Below, piece by piece: positions 1 through 12,800 of a stretch of 64,000 nucleotides of DNA. Position 1 is the first letter of the stretch. Each line of letters starts with the position of its first letter. Made by a program: the position numbers and the translations under genes. This DNA comes from Sabellastarte sp. h YS-2021 (taxonomy: Eukaryota > Annelida > Polychaeta > Sabellida > Sabellidae), in the NCBI GenBank assembly GCA_964017235.1, contig OZ024927.1:57913293-57977292 (forward strand). The letters are read 5' to 3'. Below the pieces are notes generated by a model. The model was given only the letters and a program-made list of their open reading frames with translations. It made no database searches and was not told the DNA's origin.

Positions 1-647
1 CATGATTCTGACTGGCTAATCGAGGAAAAATTTCATTGGTAAAATCAGCATAACCTGTGGGTTTTTATTATTGCTCATTACATCTTTGCCTTCAGGGTTT
101 GTAACCTCCAACCATGGTAAAATTCTGAGTATACCATAATTTGGTCGGCGGTTATTCCTATTATCAACTTGTTCTGCATCAGAGTCCGATTTAAGGTTTA
201 TTTGTACCCACACATATGGTTCTGTAGGTTGATAATCATGTAAAAATATTATCTCAAAGATTCATGTTTTATTGAACAATAAACAGAGTGAAGTAGATCT
301 GGTATAACCAGAACGTCTAATGTCCACAGATCCTGGTTCAGTTATGCCTAACATTTTGTAATAGCTTAAACCATGCTGCATTTACGAGATATTGGACCTT
401 CAAAAGTGGGTCCATTTATACCTTAATTTAGCTTGCACTGGTTTTGCTTGCATACAGTGTACTGTTATAGTGATAATATTGTTGAATTTTCATTTACTTT
501 AAATAATCAATTGCTTACAATGTATTAATTATTCTTATGTTAATGTCATATGCTAATATAGTATAGCCTAGCATAGCCCATGCCCAGATGGCTGCTATGT
601 GACTGTGACTTTGAATGTGCCATATTTTTTGGCAATTTTGTAAATAA
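1..647. other. Left edge, nothing firm
   Basis: A 65-codon minus-strand frame (213 down to 16) can be extended a little upstream (VWVQINLKSDSD, LPWLEVTNPEG) and looks faintly protein-like, but it has no recognisable motif or supported splice sites. The rest up to the MULE insertion site is AT-rich. Confidence 0.25.
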
Positions 648-904
648 AAGATATTGGAATCCCGGGAAAAAAGCCATAAAGGAGGAAGCCCCTACACTTT
701 TTGACACCTATGGAGAAAAACCCTACCCCATTTTTTCAGATCTTTGAAAAAAGCCCTGTACCGTTTTTCCAGATTGTGGAGAAAAGCCCTAGATTAGATT
801 TTTAGGGGTAGTGGTATTAGGGTAGTTTAAAATACATTGAAAAAACCTCTGATGATGTAAAGAGAACTCTTGGAAAGAATGACACCATCAAGCATGCCAT
901 TAGG

Positions 905-1910
905 TATAGTCAGTGAGGCCAGTGAACCAAAGACAGTGACAAACTTCAGAAATGAACATGAATAGGGAAAGACATTCAGTGGTTACAACTTCCTTATCCA
1001 TGATAGTGATCCAGAGACCAATCAAAGAATTCTGGTGTTTACTAGTGGATGGGAATGTAAAAATGGCATTGCAAGTCTTCAGTCACTTGTACATCATCCA
1101 AAAAAAACTGGGAGAATGTGGTTACCTGCCTGCCCATATGCCATTCTTCCTGACAAGACTGAAGAATGCGACAAAGAGCTATTTAAGGCTATCCATGACA
1201 GGGCTGAACAGCTTTCATTTTCCATAGATTCACTTAGTGTTCATCTTGAGTTTAACTGCCAATGATGAGTGCTGTGAATATGGTGTTTGGCAGTAATGTG
1301 AAATTGTTTTTAACACTCACCACCTGGCATAAAGTGCATAAATCAGGCCTGGTAACACTCTACTATACAAGAATGACCAAAACTTTATGCATTTCTGTGG
1401 CATGTTTGATGAACTAGCATTTCTCCCTGTTGATGAGGTCAAAGATGGTCTACAGTATCTGCTAGAAATAGCAAGTGATGATGCCAATAATCTGCTTGAC
1501 TACTTAAACAGTGCTCACGTGAATGGTCGTTTCCACACTATCAGTAGGCCAGCAACATCTCAGGGACTGATCTCACAAGTAAGGTTCAGACGAATCCCTC
1601 CAAGATATTCACCAAAACTGTGGTCCAGAGACTCTGGAATAATCAAGATGGACAACTGACTGGGGTTGACCACTTTAACAACATCTATGAGACTTGGAAC
1701 AATGGCTTCAGTGCTTCTGTTGGTCAGTAGTATCCATCTCTGTGGCATTTTGAACACTCACATAAGATAAGAAGAGACTCAGGTGCATTTGGAGATCCAT
1801 TCAGAGTCTGTTCAGACAGCACGCATTGTGCCTTTATCAAAATCTACAAACAATGTGCAGGAAAAGTTGAAGAACCTTTATGAAAACAGACATTTTAATC
1901 ATTTCTAAGG
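905..1910 (+). pseudogene. Decayed MULE transposase
   Basis: Conceptual translation in several frames gives the order of a MULE transposase domain. It reads ILVFTSGWECKNG, then LPACPYAILPDKTEE (matching the family's 'Y.LLP.KTE' stretch), then HLEFN, then MHFCGMFDELAFLPVDEV (the 'ALAFVPVDEV' region), then a TNN-like segment and YPSLWHFEHS (the 'HP.LW.FI' tail). The piece is about 300 codons long. It is crossed by several frame changes and stops, for example the frame switches between 1035-1265 and 1387-1659, so it is not functional. The catalytic acidic residues cannot be confidently placed. The N-terminal DNA-binding part was not found. Confidence 0.7.
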
Positions 1911-2429
1911 ATGGGGATTTGTTTACTTGCTTGTCATTAGTAATGCAATGAATGTGGCTTTCAATGTAAATTTGTATTATAACTATTAAAAAGAGTGTTA
2001 TTTCACATTCTTGTTTTGTGCAATAATAAATGTGTAATTGTATCCACCAGAAGCATCAGGTGGATACTTTGGTTTAGCGTTCGCTACGTCGCCGCCACCG
2101 GGCGTAGAGAGATTTTCGGCGTTAACACTTTCAGAGGAAAACTAGACCAGCTAGGTTGACCAAATTTGCAGGATATCTTCATTTGGAGATAAGCTTCTCT
2201 TCTGAAATTAGCCTCATTCTGAAAAACAAGATGGCCGCCGCGGGCATTTCTTTGAAAATTATGCACTTTTTTCTACTGGTTGGTTCTCATAGGTAGAAGG
2301 TTGAATCTCTTCACAGGTGACATGTATAACAGTTATACATGTCCTCTACAACCTTGCAGACATTTGACCTTGAAGCTCTTAATTCATGGTCATCCATAGA
2401 GTGCCAAAGTACCCCCCGTAGCGGACTTT

Positions 2430-2545
2430 AAAAGTTGCCTATATGTCCCTTATTATTGGTCCCAGAGGTTTGCAATGTAAACCAACAGGAAATCATGGAC
2501 TGGGAATCTTCCCACGTGGTCAGATTTGACCTTGGACCCCAAACA
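2430..2545 (+). repeat. Single copy of the ~145-bp repeat unit
   Basis: Contains CTTATTATTGGTCC, GGTTTGCAATGT, GGAAATCATGG and TTTGACCTTGGACCCC in the same order as the array at 5328-6066. It is separated from that array by the LINE and about 300 bp of unassigned AT-rich sequence, including a 24-bp direct duplication at about 2560-2602. Confidence 0.7.
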
Positions 2546-2849
2546 ATTCTATTTTAAGAATATATAACTTCTGTTTTAAGAATATATAACTTCTGTTTAT
2601 ATATTGGAACAAAAACATGCACAAGTCTGATTTTAAAACCATTTAGACCGGAAAGTGGAATGGACCAGATTCTGGTTCATGAATGATAAAATAGATATAT
2701 ATCATAAAATATTGTTTACCAATTAATTATCCCTGACCACTGTTTGTTATATTCTAATCCCACACATCTATCAATCATATGCACTAATCTACTCCTTCCT
2801 AACCTACCACCTTTTGATTTTGGTACTGTGATGCTGTAATTATAAAGGT

Positions 2850-5327
2850 TTGTACGTAGGAAAGGTAGGTGGATTTCGATTTTATTCAACATGTGTCAAC
2901 ACCTACACACATACAAGGACATATCCTTGATGTACTCTGCACTAGTAAATCCCTAACTTCCTCAGTTCACCATCATGTAAAGGACGGCATATCAGACCAC
3001 CTAGCTGTCTTTTTCACTACAACATTCCCTGTCAAAAATTCCTGAAGAGTAAAACGGTTTATAATCAGGAAACTTCGCAAGATAAATAAAACTGAATTTA
3101 TGTCTGACATTGAAAATTCTGAGCTTATCCAGGCTCCTTACAAAACAGCTAGCTTACTTTCACACCAATACTTTCATACCCTTAGGAACATACTTGAAAA
3201 GCATGCACCTGAACATGAATGTAACACCCCACAACATGTCAACAAAGGGTTCATCAACAGTGAGATTTTGGCAGCAAAGAGACGTAAGCGCAAACTCGAA
3301 AGGGAGTGGAAAGGACAACTCTGCCATAAACCGCAGTAGGTATAGAGCCGCTGTGAACCATTTCAACCGTCTCATGGAATGTGCAAAAACCAAACACTAT
3401 AGTGATATGGTTAGGGAAAATGAGGATAACCCCAAGGCCTTGTGGAATTCCATAAAGAAAGTCCTCCATAGATCACCAAAAATGGTACTTCCAGATTATA
3501 CCACCATGAACAGTCTAGTCAACACTTTCGGCAGGTATTTTGCAGACAAAATTGCTAAATTAAGATCTAGATTACTGTCTACTGATGCCAATCCCCCTGT
3601 CTCAGGTTCCTACAAAAACAAGTTTGTTTCTTTCCGGACCATGTCAGAGGAAGAAGTCCTTAAAATCATAAAGTCCACACCAAATAAATCATGTGACTTG
3701 GATCCCATCCCAACATCATTGGTCCTTGAATGTATCAGTGTGCTCCTGACTCCTATTACAAATATTGTGAACTACTCTCTACAGGAGGGCAGTTTCCCAT
3801 CCTGCTTTAAGACTGCACGTTACACCCTTGTTGAAAAAAGCTGGTCTTGACAAGAATATTCTCAAGAATTATCGACCAGTGTCCAACCTCAACTACATCT
3901 CCAAACTCATAGAGAAAGCTGTGGCTAAGCAGATAAATGAGCATATTGCTCACGAGGGTATATCTAACGAAAACCAGTCCGCATATAGAGCTTTTCACTC
4001 AACTGAAACGGCGTTGCTCAAAATACAAAATGACATTGCCACATCAATGGACAAGGGTGCAGCTGTTGGATTAGTCCTTTTGGACTTATCTGCAGCTTTC
4101 AATACAATAGACCACTCAATCCTATTCAACTGCCTTCAGCACTGGTATGGCATTGATGGGGTAGTGCTTAAGTGGGTCCAGTCATACCTCAACTCACGCA
4201 AGCAGCGCATCAAAATAGATGGACATCTTTCAGATGCTTTTCAACTCCCTTGCGGGGTTCCCCAGGGCTCAGTTCTAGGGCCACTCCTTTTTACCCTATA
4301 CACAACCCCTCTCAGTTCAGTCATATCTAAATTCAATGTCACCCACCACTTATATGCAGATGACACACAAATTTACTTGGAACTCGACTCTAGGAACTTC
4401 AATTCCAGTATCACTGAATTAACAAATTGCCTTGAGGCGGTCCAGGCTTGGATGGGAAATAATAAGCTTAAATTAAATCCTGACAAGACAGAATTCATAG
4501 TGATTGGTGATGATCAAATTAGAAGTTCCCTGAAGTCATCTTTCCCAGTGAGTTTGCTTGGCAATACCATGGAACCAGCTGAATCGGTAAAAAACCTTGG
4601 TGTCATCCTGGATGCTGAAAATTCAATGCAAAGACACGTGGCTAATCTATGTCGCATAAGTTACTACCATCTCCGGGAACTACGAAGGGTCCGCAGGTAC
4701 TTAAATCATGAAACAGCTGTAAAGGTGGCAAATGCCTTGGTAAGCAGTCGTCTGGATTACTGTAACTCACTGCTTTACAACACAAAAAAGGCATATACTA
4801 GCAGACTACAGAGAGTTCAAAATGCCTTATGTCGGACGGTGTGCAAGCTAAATAAATACTGTCATGTTACACCCTTCCTGCACAAACTACACTGGCTCCC
4901 CATTCATTACCGTATACTGTTCAAATATAATCTCCTCATTTATAAAGCAATACATTTGAGCCAACCTCCATATCTCTCCGCTCTAATTAGGCGGAGTGAT
5001 CTCACACGGGGCAGTCGCCTATCAATTTCCTCATCTAAACCAAATAAACGCTCAGGGCTACGCAGTTTCATAGCAGGGGCTCCCACAGAGTGGAACAAGC
5101 TTCCTCAAGCCATCAGAACCATAGAAAGCATTTCTGGTTTCAGGAAACAGTTGAAAACATACCTTTTTAGATTGGCTTATCCTCCACCATAGCCTATCTC
5201 CCCTGCCGGACGCTAATATGGAAACGGACATCTTTCTGGAACTGGACTATCCCTTTTTGCACATCAGCGCCTTAGAGGATGTTTGCATCAAATTCGGCGC
5301 TATATAAGTGTTTCTTACTACTACTAC
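2850..5327 (+). mobile_element. CR1/L2-like non-LTR retrotransposon (LINE), 5'-truncated
   Basis: The element starts inside the apurinic endonuclease domain (about 2873-3040: GHILDVLCTS, then DGISDHLAVFF) and continues into a reverse transcriptase. Motif A LLDLSAAFNTIDH, motif B GVPQGSVLGPLLF, motif C YADD and the following LNPDKTEF are all present in the 3828-5192 frame, and the C-terminus ends in the typical FRKQLKTYLF. The 3' end GGCGCTATATAAGTG followed by ACT repeats at about 5316-5327 is the usual CR1/L2-type tail. A stop at about 3045 and two frame changes (near 3300 and 3830) break the coding region, but the RT frame is open for 454 codons, so the copy is not ancient. It sits within the ~145-bp repeat family (one partial copy upstream, an array downstream). 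Confidence 0.85.
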
Positions 5328-6066
5328 CTTCAAGGTCAAACGAGGATACCCAAACTTAAAAGTGCTTATAACTCGCTTATTATTGGTCCTAGGGGTTTGT
5401 AATGTGAAACCAACTTATAGGAAATCATGTGCTGGGAATCTTGTGATGAAGTCTGATTTGATCTTCAAGGTAAAACGAGGATAGCCAAACTTAAAAATGC
5501 TTATAACTTGCTTATTATTGGTCCTAAAGGTTTGCAATGTGAAACCAGCTTATAGGAAATCATGGGCTGGGAATCTTTTGATGTGGCCAGATTTGACCTT
5601 GGATCGTTCCTTCAATGTCAAATAAGGATAGCCAAACTAAAAAGTGCTTATAACTTGCTTATTATTGGTCCTAAAGGTTTGCAATGTGAAACCAACTTAT
5701 GGGAAATCATGGGCTGGGAATCTTTTGATGTTGTCAGATTTGATCTTGGACCCCTCCTTCAAGGTAAAATGAGGAGAGCCAAAGTTAAAAGTGCTTATAA
5801 CTTGCTTATTATTGGTCCTAGAGGTTTGCAATGTGATAACAACTTGTAGGAAATCATGGGCTGGGAATCTTCTGATGTGGTCAGATTTGATCTTGGACCC
5901 CTCCTTCAAGGTCAAACGAGGACAGCCAAACTTAAAAGTGCTTATAACTCGTTTATTACTGATCCTAGAGGTTTGCAGTGTAAAACCAACTTGGAGATCA
6001 TGGGCTGGGAATCTTCTGATGTTGTCAGGTTTGACCTTGGTCCCCTCCTTCAAGGTCAAACGGTGG
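5328..6066 (+). repeat. Tandem array, ~145-bp unit, about five copies
   Basis: The phrase CAAGGTCAAACGAGGAYA recurs with small changes at about 5334, 5466, 5611, 5760, 5908 and 6053 (spacings 132, 145, 149, 148, 145). Each is followed by AAAGTGCTTATAACT, TTATTATTGGTCC, GGTTTGCAATGTG and GATTTGACCTTGGA. Open frames that run through the array on both strands are products of the repeat and not genes. Confidence 0.85.
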
Positions 6067-6758
6067 TGCACTGGCTTTGGTGAGTTGTCTTTCTGGTGGA
6101 TACAAATTTGCATTAGTCCTCTGATGTGTAGGTTTAGTTTCTATTGTAAATATTAAAAATGATAATATTTTGAACTAATAAAAATGATAAACAATTTTTA
6201 AACAGTTTATGTTTGTACTTTGTATCATCTAAAAAAGTCTAATATATACAGCTTTCTCCATGGGTGTCAAAAAAAGTTTTAGGGCTTTCTTCTGTAGGGC
6301 TTTTCCCGATATGGCTTTTATCCAAACTCCAAGATATTGACACATCAATTATATAGATATAAAATACCCAAGAATATTCAATTGCTCCAAACAAACCAAA
6401 GTAGTGACTGTGTATACAGTTTGTATAATATACCATATTATACAATACATTGAGTAATAATAGTGAGATTGACTAAACTTATGTATATATGTACATATGT
6501 AAATATAAGTAGTTACCAATTGAAAGTTCAGCGGTCTCACTAATTTTTGTGACCAGACAGAAATTTTAATTATTTACAGCATTATCATGTGTATTGATAG
6601 AATCTATGAAGGGCATACCTTAAGTTTGTCTTATTGCAAATTGTTAACTTTAGGATGAGGCTAAGATATGGAACTTTATTGTTTCATTTTGTAGGAGTTA
6701 AAATTATTGAATTAGTTTATTACACACAATATTGATTTTCTACAATATATATTTACAG

Positions 6759-6837
6759 ACTTACAAATGTAGTTCATGCCCAGAGATTCTTATGGACAGA
6801 AAATCTTTACAACAACATGTTAAAATTCACGGAAAGG
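6759..6837 (+). CDS. Zinc-finger gene, first visible exon
   Basis: Acceptor TTTACAG ends at 6758 and donor GTAAGA starts at 6838. The exon is 79 nt, enters in phase 0 and leaves in phase 1. It codes one complete finger with cysteines in CSSC and histidines in HVKIH, then GKG. Confidence 0.8.
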
Positions 6838-9800
6838 GTAAGAAAACATTTTGCAGAAATAATGTTAATTGCTTTGCTTTTTTATGTCAGCTGACTTGTC
6901 AGTCAGCTGACATTATGGAATCGCTCTGCGGCGTCCACGTACGTGTCCGCATCTGTGTGAACAACTTCTCCTCCAAAACTACAAGACCCAGAGACATGCT
7001 GTTTTCTACTAGCTACTTTCAGGTTCTCACTGTTGAGTAAATCAGTTGTAACTTGAAAACTATTGCATTTACAGTATTTTGTTTATTTATGTTGTTCATC
7101 TACTTTTGGGTTAGCTATAACATAGTGATATTACAGACATGTAGCTCATGGCATAGCTGAGCAATTCTTTAAATATATTAACCAATTACATTTAGGGTCA
7201 GGTCTAACATGGTAAAATTGTTGACCTATAGGTCATTGCAAATCTGAGCTACAGCTACTTTCAGAGTATCTCTGTTCATTTAATCAGTTGTAACTTGAAT
7301 ACTATTGTATAAAGAGTATTTTGCTTAAATATGTTGTTCACCTCCTTTTGTGTCAGCTATAACATAGTAAGATTGCAGACATGTAGCTCATGGCATAGCT
7401 GAGTAATAGCTACTTTTAGGTTCCCACTGTTGCGTAAATCAGTTACAACTTCAAAACTTTTGCATTTAAAGAATATTGTTTAAACGTGTTATTTACCTAC
7501 TTATGGGTCTGCTATAATAGTGAAATTGCAGACTGGTAGCTCATTCTGTATAGCTGAGCAATAGCTCCTTTCAGGTTCTCAGTGTTGAATTAATCAGTTT
7601 TAACTCAAAAACTACTGCATTTACAGTATTTTGTTTAAATATGTTCTTTACATCTGCATATGGGTCAACTATAACATAGTAAAATTGCAGACCTGTAGCT
7701 CATTGCAAAGCAGAGTAATAGCTACGTTGAGGTTTTCAATGTTGAGTAAATCAGTTATAACTCAAAATCTAATGCATTTAGGGAGTTTTGTTTAAATATG
7801 TTTTTCACCTACTTATGGGCCAGCTATAACATAGTATTAAGTAAAATTGTCGACCTGTAGCTTATGGCATAGCTGAGCAAAAGCTACTTTAAGGTTCTCA
7901 CTGTTGAGTCAATTAGTTCTTACATCCAAACTTTTGCATTTAGAATATTTTCTTTAAATATGTTATTTACCTACTTTTCAGCCACCTATAACATAGCGAA
8001 ATTACAGACCTTTAGCTCATTGCATAGCAGAGCAATAGCTACATTCAGATTCTCACTGTTTAGTAAATCAGTTGGAACTTGATAACTGTTGCATGTATAG
8101 TATTTTCTTTAAATGTGTTTTCCACCTATTTTTGGGTCAGCTATACCACAGTAAAATTTCAGCCTGTTTACTCTTTGCATAGCTGACTAATAGCTACTTT
8201 GAGATTCCCATTGTTGAGTTAATCATTTGTAACTCAAAAACTATTGCATTTACAGTATTTTCTTTAAATATGTTATTCACCTATACTTTACTCCTTAACA
8301 TTTAACTTGGTACTTCTGTATACCAGTTGCAGGGCACATCTTTTGTGTAATTTTCTTCTTTCACTTCTACTCTGAAACTCAAAGCACACAGTCAGCTGAC
8401 ACAAAGCCCATTCACGGGCACTGATTGCTTGTTATTCAAATATTCATCAAAAAGGAAGTGATGTTTTACAGTCATTTGTGGGATGGTTAATCTGGCTTCT
8501 TTACAAACTAAATTTGATTTCAACATTTTGAAGCATCCTGGTTCAAATAATAATTTTTTTAGCTTGAGTTCTGCGCACTTTTTAGTTTTGTTTTCTGTTT
8601 TACACACAGGCTTCAAACAATTGCAGAAGTGGGCAATATATTTTTAACAAGTGAGAGTTGATTGAATTATAATGGAAGCTACAACTGTGAAAATATAAAT
8701 TTAAAGCATGTTTTTCAAATGTTTGAAGCATTAGTACATTTCTAGATGAATGTGCATGAATTTTAAAATATCTTGTGAAATCATTTTGAATTATATCCTT
8801 ATGCATGCATGTTTAGTGAGAATGAAAATCCTTGTTTTTGTATGTTTGTATACACACAAAGCTAGATTTTATTAAACAATTTCACCACTACCTTAAGACA
8901 TAGCAGTATTTGAGTGTTTTCCTTGTTTATTATCCACCACGTGCCGTATTTGACCCAAATAGGGGATATAGGAAGCTGGATATATTTTAATTGTATACAA
9001 AGGCACCTCTGCATCATGGATAATTAGTGTCAATAACATCCGGCTTTTCACTAATATCTTGCAAACTATGTAACCTACATATATGTATTATATATTATAT
9101 ATCAGTAGAAATATCTTTAAACAGCGCTTCTGTTCTTTTCTGTTACATGAAAATCCATACAGAAATTGCAAGTTAAATATTGAGGTTTTTATTTCTCTGG
9201 TGCCCCTATATATATATATGTCAGCAATTTTCACATTCTCCCTTTAAATATGGATTTATTTAACTTAACAAATCATACAAAATGGTGGATAATAAATTTT
9301 AAAGTAAAACATCCCTCATTAGACATATACAAAAATATATATATTACTCATGAAGATTAACAGTATAATACTTGTGCTACGCACTTGTATAGTCTTGTTA
9401 TCTTCATTCGTGATATATCTTTTCTGTATATGTCATTTGGGAAGTTTTCCTATTATATAGTTTGTAAAAATATGTCGAAGATAAATATGCTAAGTTGTTC
9501 ATTGACTCAGAAATAAGCCTCGGACAAGTGTGACTCCAATACAAAAATACACATTAAAAATAAAATAAAGTTGCAACAAGATTATGAAAATATACAGGCC
9601 AACAATTCCTTTCTCATCTAAATAAAATTTACATTGACTTGTCATTTGTGAAGATCAAACGTGTTGATTTTGTGAGTTTAAAACATAAATTGATTAAAAT
9701 ACATTGTTCAACTAATAAATTATGGAGGTTGTACAAATTGCAACTTGTAAAAATTCTTCAAGTTGTACATGACACGTATATATCGCTCACTGTCCCATAC

Positions 9801-12800
9801 TATGTCCAAAGTTTGTGGGTTATGGACATCTGAAACTAGATTTAGCCCGAATGGAAAAATAGTAATTTTATTGTCAATATCTGAGAAAATATTATTAAGA
9901 CTCTTGATGAGAACACTTACTGGTAAATGACACTCAAATATGTTTAATTTCATGAATGTAAAGTTTGTGTGTTTATTGTTGAATTTGTGTATTACATCAC
10001 TGTAAATGCTACTAATTTCTTACTAAAGAAGCATAAAACAAAAAGAAAAAAATGTGGAAATGTCAAAAAGGGCAAGTTTCTGAAATACGACCTGGATTTT
10101 GATTAATTTGTGGATTTAATTGGATGGCTGGTGTAAGTTATTTAAATTTTTTGGTGAAAGACATCCCACTTGAATAATGTTTACCAGCAGGATTTTCTTT
10201 ATGAAACACCTACTTGAAATTCTTTATTTGAAAGTAATTTAATTGGTTCAATGTTCTCTCTTGTTTTTCAAACTGTGATTCATCAATTGTGTTAAATTTC
10301 ACTTTTTATCCGAGACAAACTTTATTACTTTTTTCCTGTGTAATTGAAATGATAATGTGAGATCTAGTGGGACAAATCTTTCAGATCTTTTTTGTTGTCT
10401 TGCAAGCTAATGAACTCACTGACACAATAGACCTTTACGGATGTGATGATTGACAATACATTAAAAATTTAAAACACACTGCTCAAAGGAAATAGTTAAC
10501 CTAATTAGAGTGCCACTGGTTTAAAAACATCTTTGCAATTATATAACATTATCTTTCAGCCCTGTTTTGGTTTTCTATAGTTTAGTGAACTACTTCTTGA
10601 CACAGTTAATAATTTAATATAAGTTTTCATCAAACAAAATCCTTTTAATCTTATTTTAATCAAGTATAAATAAGCAAATAAATATTTTTTTCTCTTTTAA
10701 ACTCAAAATATATAACATTAGGTGTATTTGGATGGAATAAGAATTTGTAATCTGAAGTGATAAGAAGTAATGTCAATCATTTCCAAAGTGATCCCACAAT
10801 ATACAATCCTACTTTACACCAACATGCCACTTAACTACCAAAAAAAAAAAAAAAAAAAAAAATACTTCTGATCAATTCAGATCACAGATTTTCACCCCCA
10901 TCTGAACAAACCCTATATTCAAACCCTGCAGCATCGTATCTGCTTCATGAACATCTCATTCTGAACTACACTCACAACAGTAGTGTGTCATTTATTTTTT
11001 ATGTTCATTTTTCAAGCATGAGCAAGTCTCCATTACATTGGGATCTGTTCATCTGTTTTTTGATGCTTACATTATCTTTGTGTGATATTTTTTTGTCAAA
11101 GTTATAAATGTTTCTGGGCTTTTTCTGCACCGTTATCTAGATAAATATTAATGTGGATCAGGCGTTTGACGGGTTAAAAGACTGCTTAAATGATGTCAAA
11201 AAGTGGTTATCTACAAACAATCTGAATCTAAATCCTGACAAAACCGAGTTCATTATTTTTGGGTCAAAGATACAACATAAAAAAACTTGGAACAATTTTT
11301 TCTCAGTCAGCATATTTGGTAATTTCTTCTCTCCAGTTGAGGTAGTCAGGAACCTTGGTGTGTGGTTTGACTTGGGTTTTCCTTTCTTAAGGTATATTCA
11401 AAATACCCATAAATCTTGTTTTGCTCAAATCCGGGATCTCAAATATCTCAGAGGGGTATCTGACGTGTAATGGTGTGGTTGGTCGTCGATTCAACTGCTG
11501 TAATTTCTTGTTCAGGAGTCTCTCTGCTCTTTATATTTGCAAAGTGCAATATGTCCAGAATAGTCTTGCTAGTACCAATCCTTGCTAATACCACCAAGTT
11601 CTCACACATCACTTCTGTTGGAAAGACTCTCCAGTGGCTGAACATTGCTCTATATTTAAGACTACCTTACTGGTGTACAAAGTGGTTATCCTAAATATTT
11701 TGAACCTTTTCTTAAACCTAGACATAATGTGTAAAATACCCATAGGTGTCAGGTTGATGGTATTTCAGGTCTCACACTTTGCCTCATCAATATATAAGTA
11801 GACTATTAAGCACTTTGGTCTCAGCTTTTGATGCTCCAAAGATTTGGAATGATCTGACTGATGATGTACATTCAGCAACTTCTCTCCTTGTTCAGAAGGA
11901 TGTTGAACACCCATCTCTTTGCAAAAGCATACCCGCCCTAGTTTCTGTTTTTAACTGGTCTTTCTGTATGGTACTGGCACCTGCTATGTCTGGTTATATG
12001 GTTATGGATCTCTGCTTTTCTGTATTATGTGCCTAGCGTCTCTCTTATAGATAGAGATTAAGCACTGTAAAATTACTATTAGAATCAAAACATTAAGTTT
12101 CATATTTAGTAAAGAGATGAACCCTTTTTATGTTTTAATAACCAGGTATCCAATTAACCTTTGGTATGTGATATCGTGTTATGATTTAAGACAAAGTTAT
12201 TCATTGGCATATTGTATTATATTATGGTTTGTTTTCACACTCAGTTACTCACTGGTATATGTTCTGTTTTAATTCTCAGTTACGCGAGTTACCATTTGTC
12301 TATAATATTATCCATGTTTTAATACCCGGTCCTTTGTTTCAGTGTTGGGGTATTAATGTAGTATGAGAGATCTACTCGACCTTCACTTTCAATCATCTAG
12401 AGCCTGTTGTTGTGTTGACATTTTATTGTTTCATCTTTATCATTTATTACTTCTACCAGGTTGCTCTGAGACTGAAGCTTCTTCAGGAATGAAAGTGAGG
12501 ACTAATAATATTTCAATTGAGTGCAATAAGAATCTCATTAGATAAGATGCAGAGGTCCTGAGTGGCCTACTAAGCAGTGCTTAGCAAGTTTGGCATCTAA
12601 TCACAGGCAGTCACCTCTGTGTGGGTTCAACCCCCATAAGTGGCAATACTGAGGACCTGTCCCAATGTGACCCTGACTGTTGAACGGGATGTAAAAGGTT
12701 AAGTTTGAACTTTAGATTAAATGCATGCCAAAATATTTCTATTTGATGACTCCCCCCCCCCCCAATTATCCAAACAAAATCTATCTCTCCATTGGTCAGT

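Larger units (their letters stand above)
2040..6103. mobile_element. Nested element with short terminal inverted repeats
   Basis: GTATCCACCAGAAG at 2040-2053 is matched in inverse by CTTTCTGGTGGATAC at 6089-6103. The left tip also contains its own small palindrome (TATCCACC, 10-nt loop, GGTGGATA at 2041-2066). AATT-like bases flank both ends but no convincing target duplication can be fixed. The interior has single and tandem copies of a ~145-bp repeat and a LINE, with no gene of its own, so it would be non-autonomous. Boundaries rest only on the inverted tips. Confidence 0.45.
657..6330 (+). mobile_element. Mutator-like (MULE) DNA transposon with 9-bp target duplication
   Basis: The nonamer AAGATATTG occurs at 648-656 and again at 6331-6339 in the same orientation. 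Just inside, the two ends form inverted repeats of about 70 bp: AAAAGCC near both tips, and a shared tract reading TTTTTGACACCYATGGAGAAA at 690-720 and, inverted, at 6250-6275. A decayed MULE transposase lies near the left end on the plus strand. Long inverted ends, a 9-bp duplication and this transposase together define the family. Most of the 5.7 kb is later cargo: a smaller inverted-repeat element (2040-6103), a tandem array and a LINE. It sits in the intron upstream of the first visible zinc-finger exon. Confidence 0.8.

Noticed and set aside
16-213. Minus-strand 65-codon frame as a gene end
   Set aside because: Faintly protein-like, but without a motif, splice support or flanking exons; kept only as a note on the left edge.
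5562-6156. Overlapping open frames on both strands
   Set aside because: They lie inside the ~145-bp tandem array and arise because the unit lacks stops in those frames.
7011-8290. Regularly spaced repeats as a CRISPR array
   Set aside because: Units are ~155 bp and similar along their whole length, with no unique spacers, in an animal intron.
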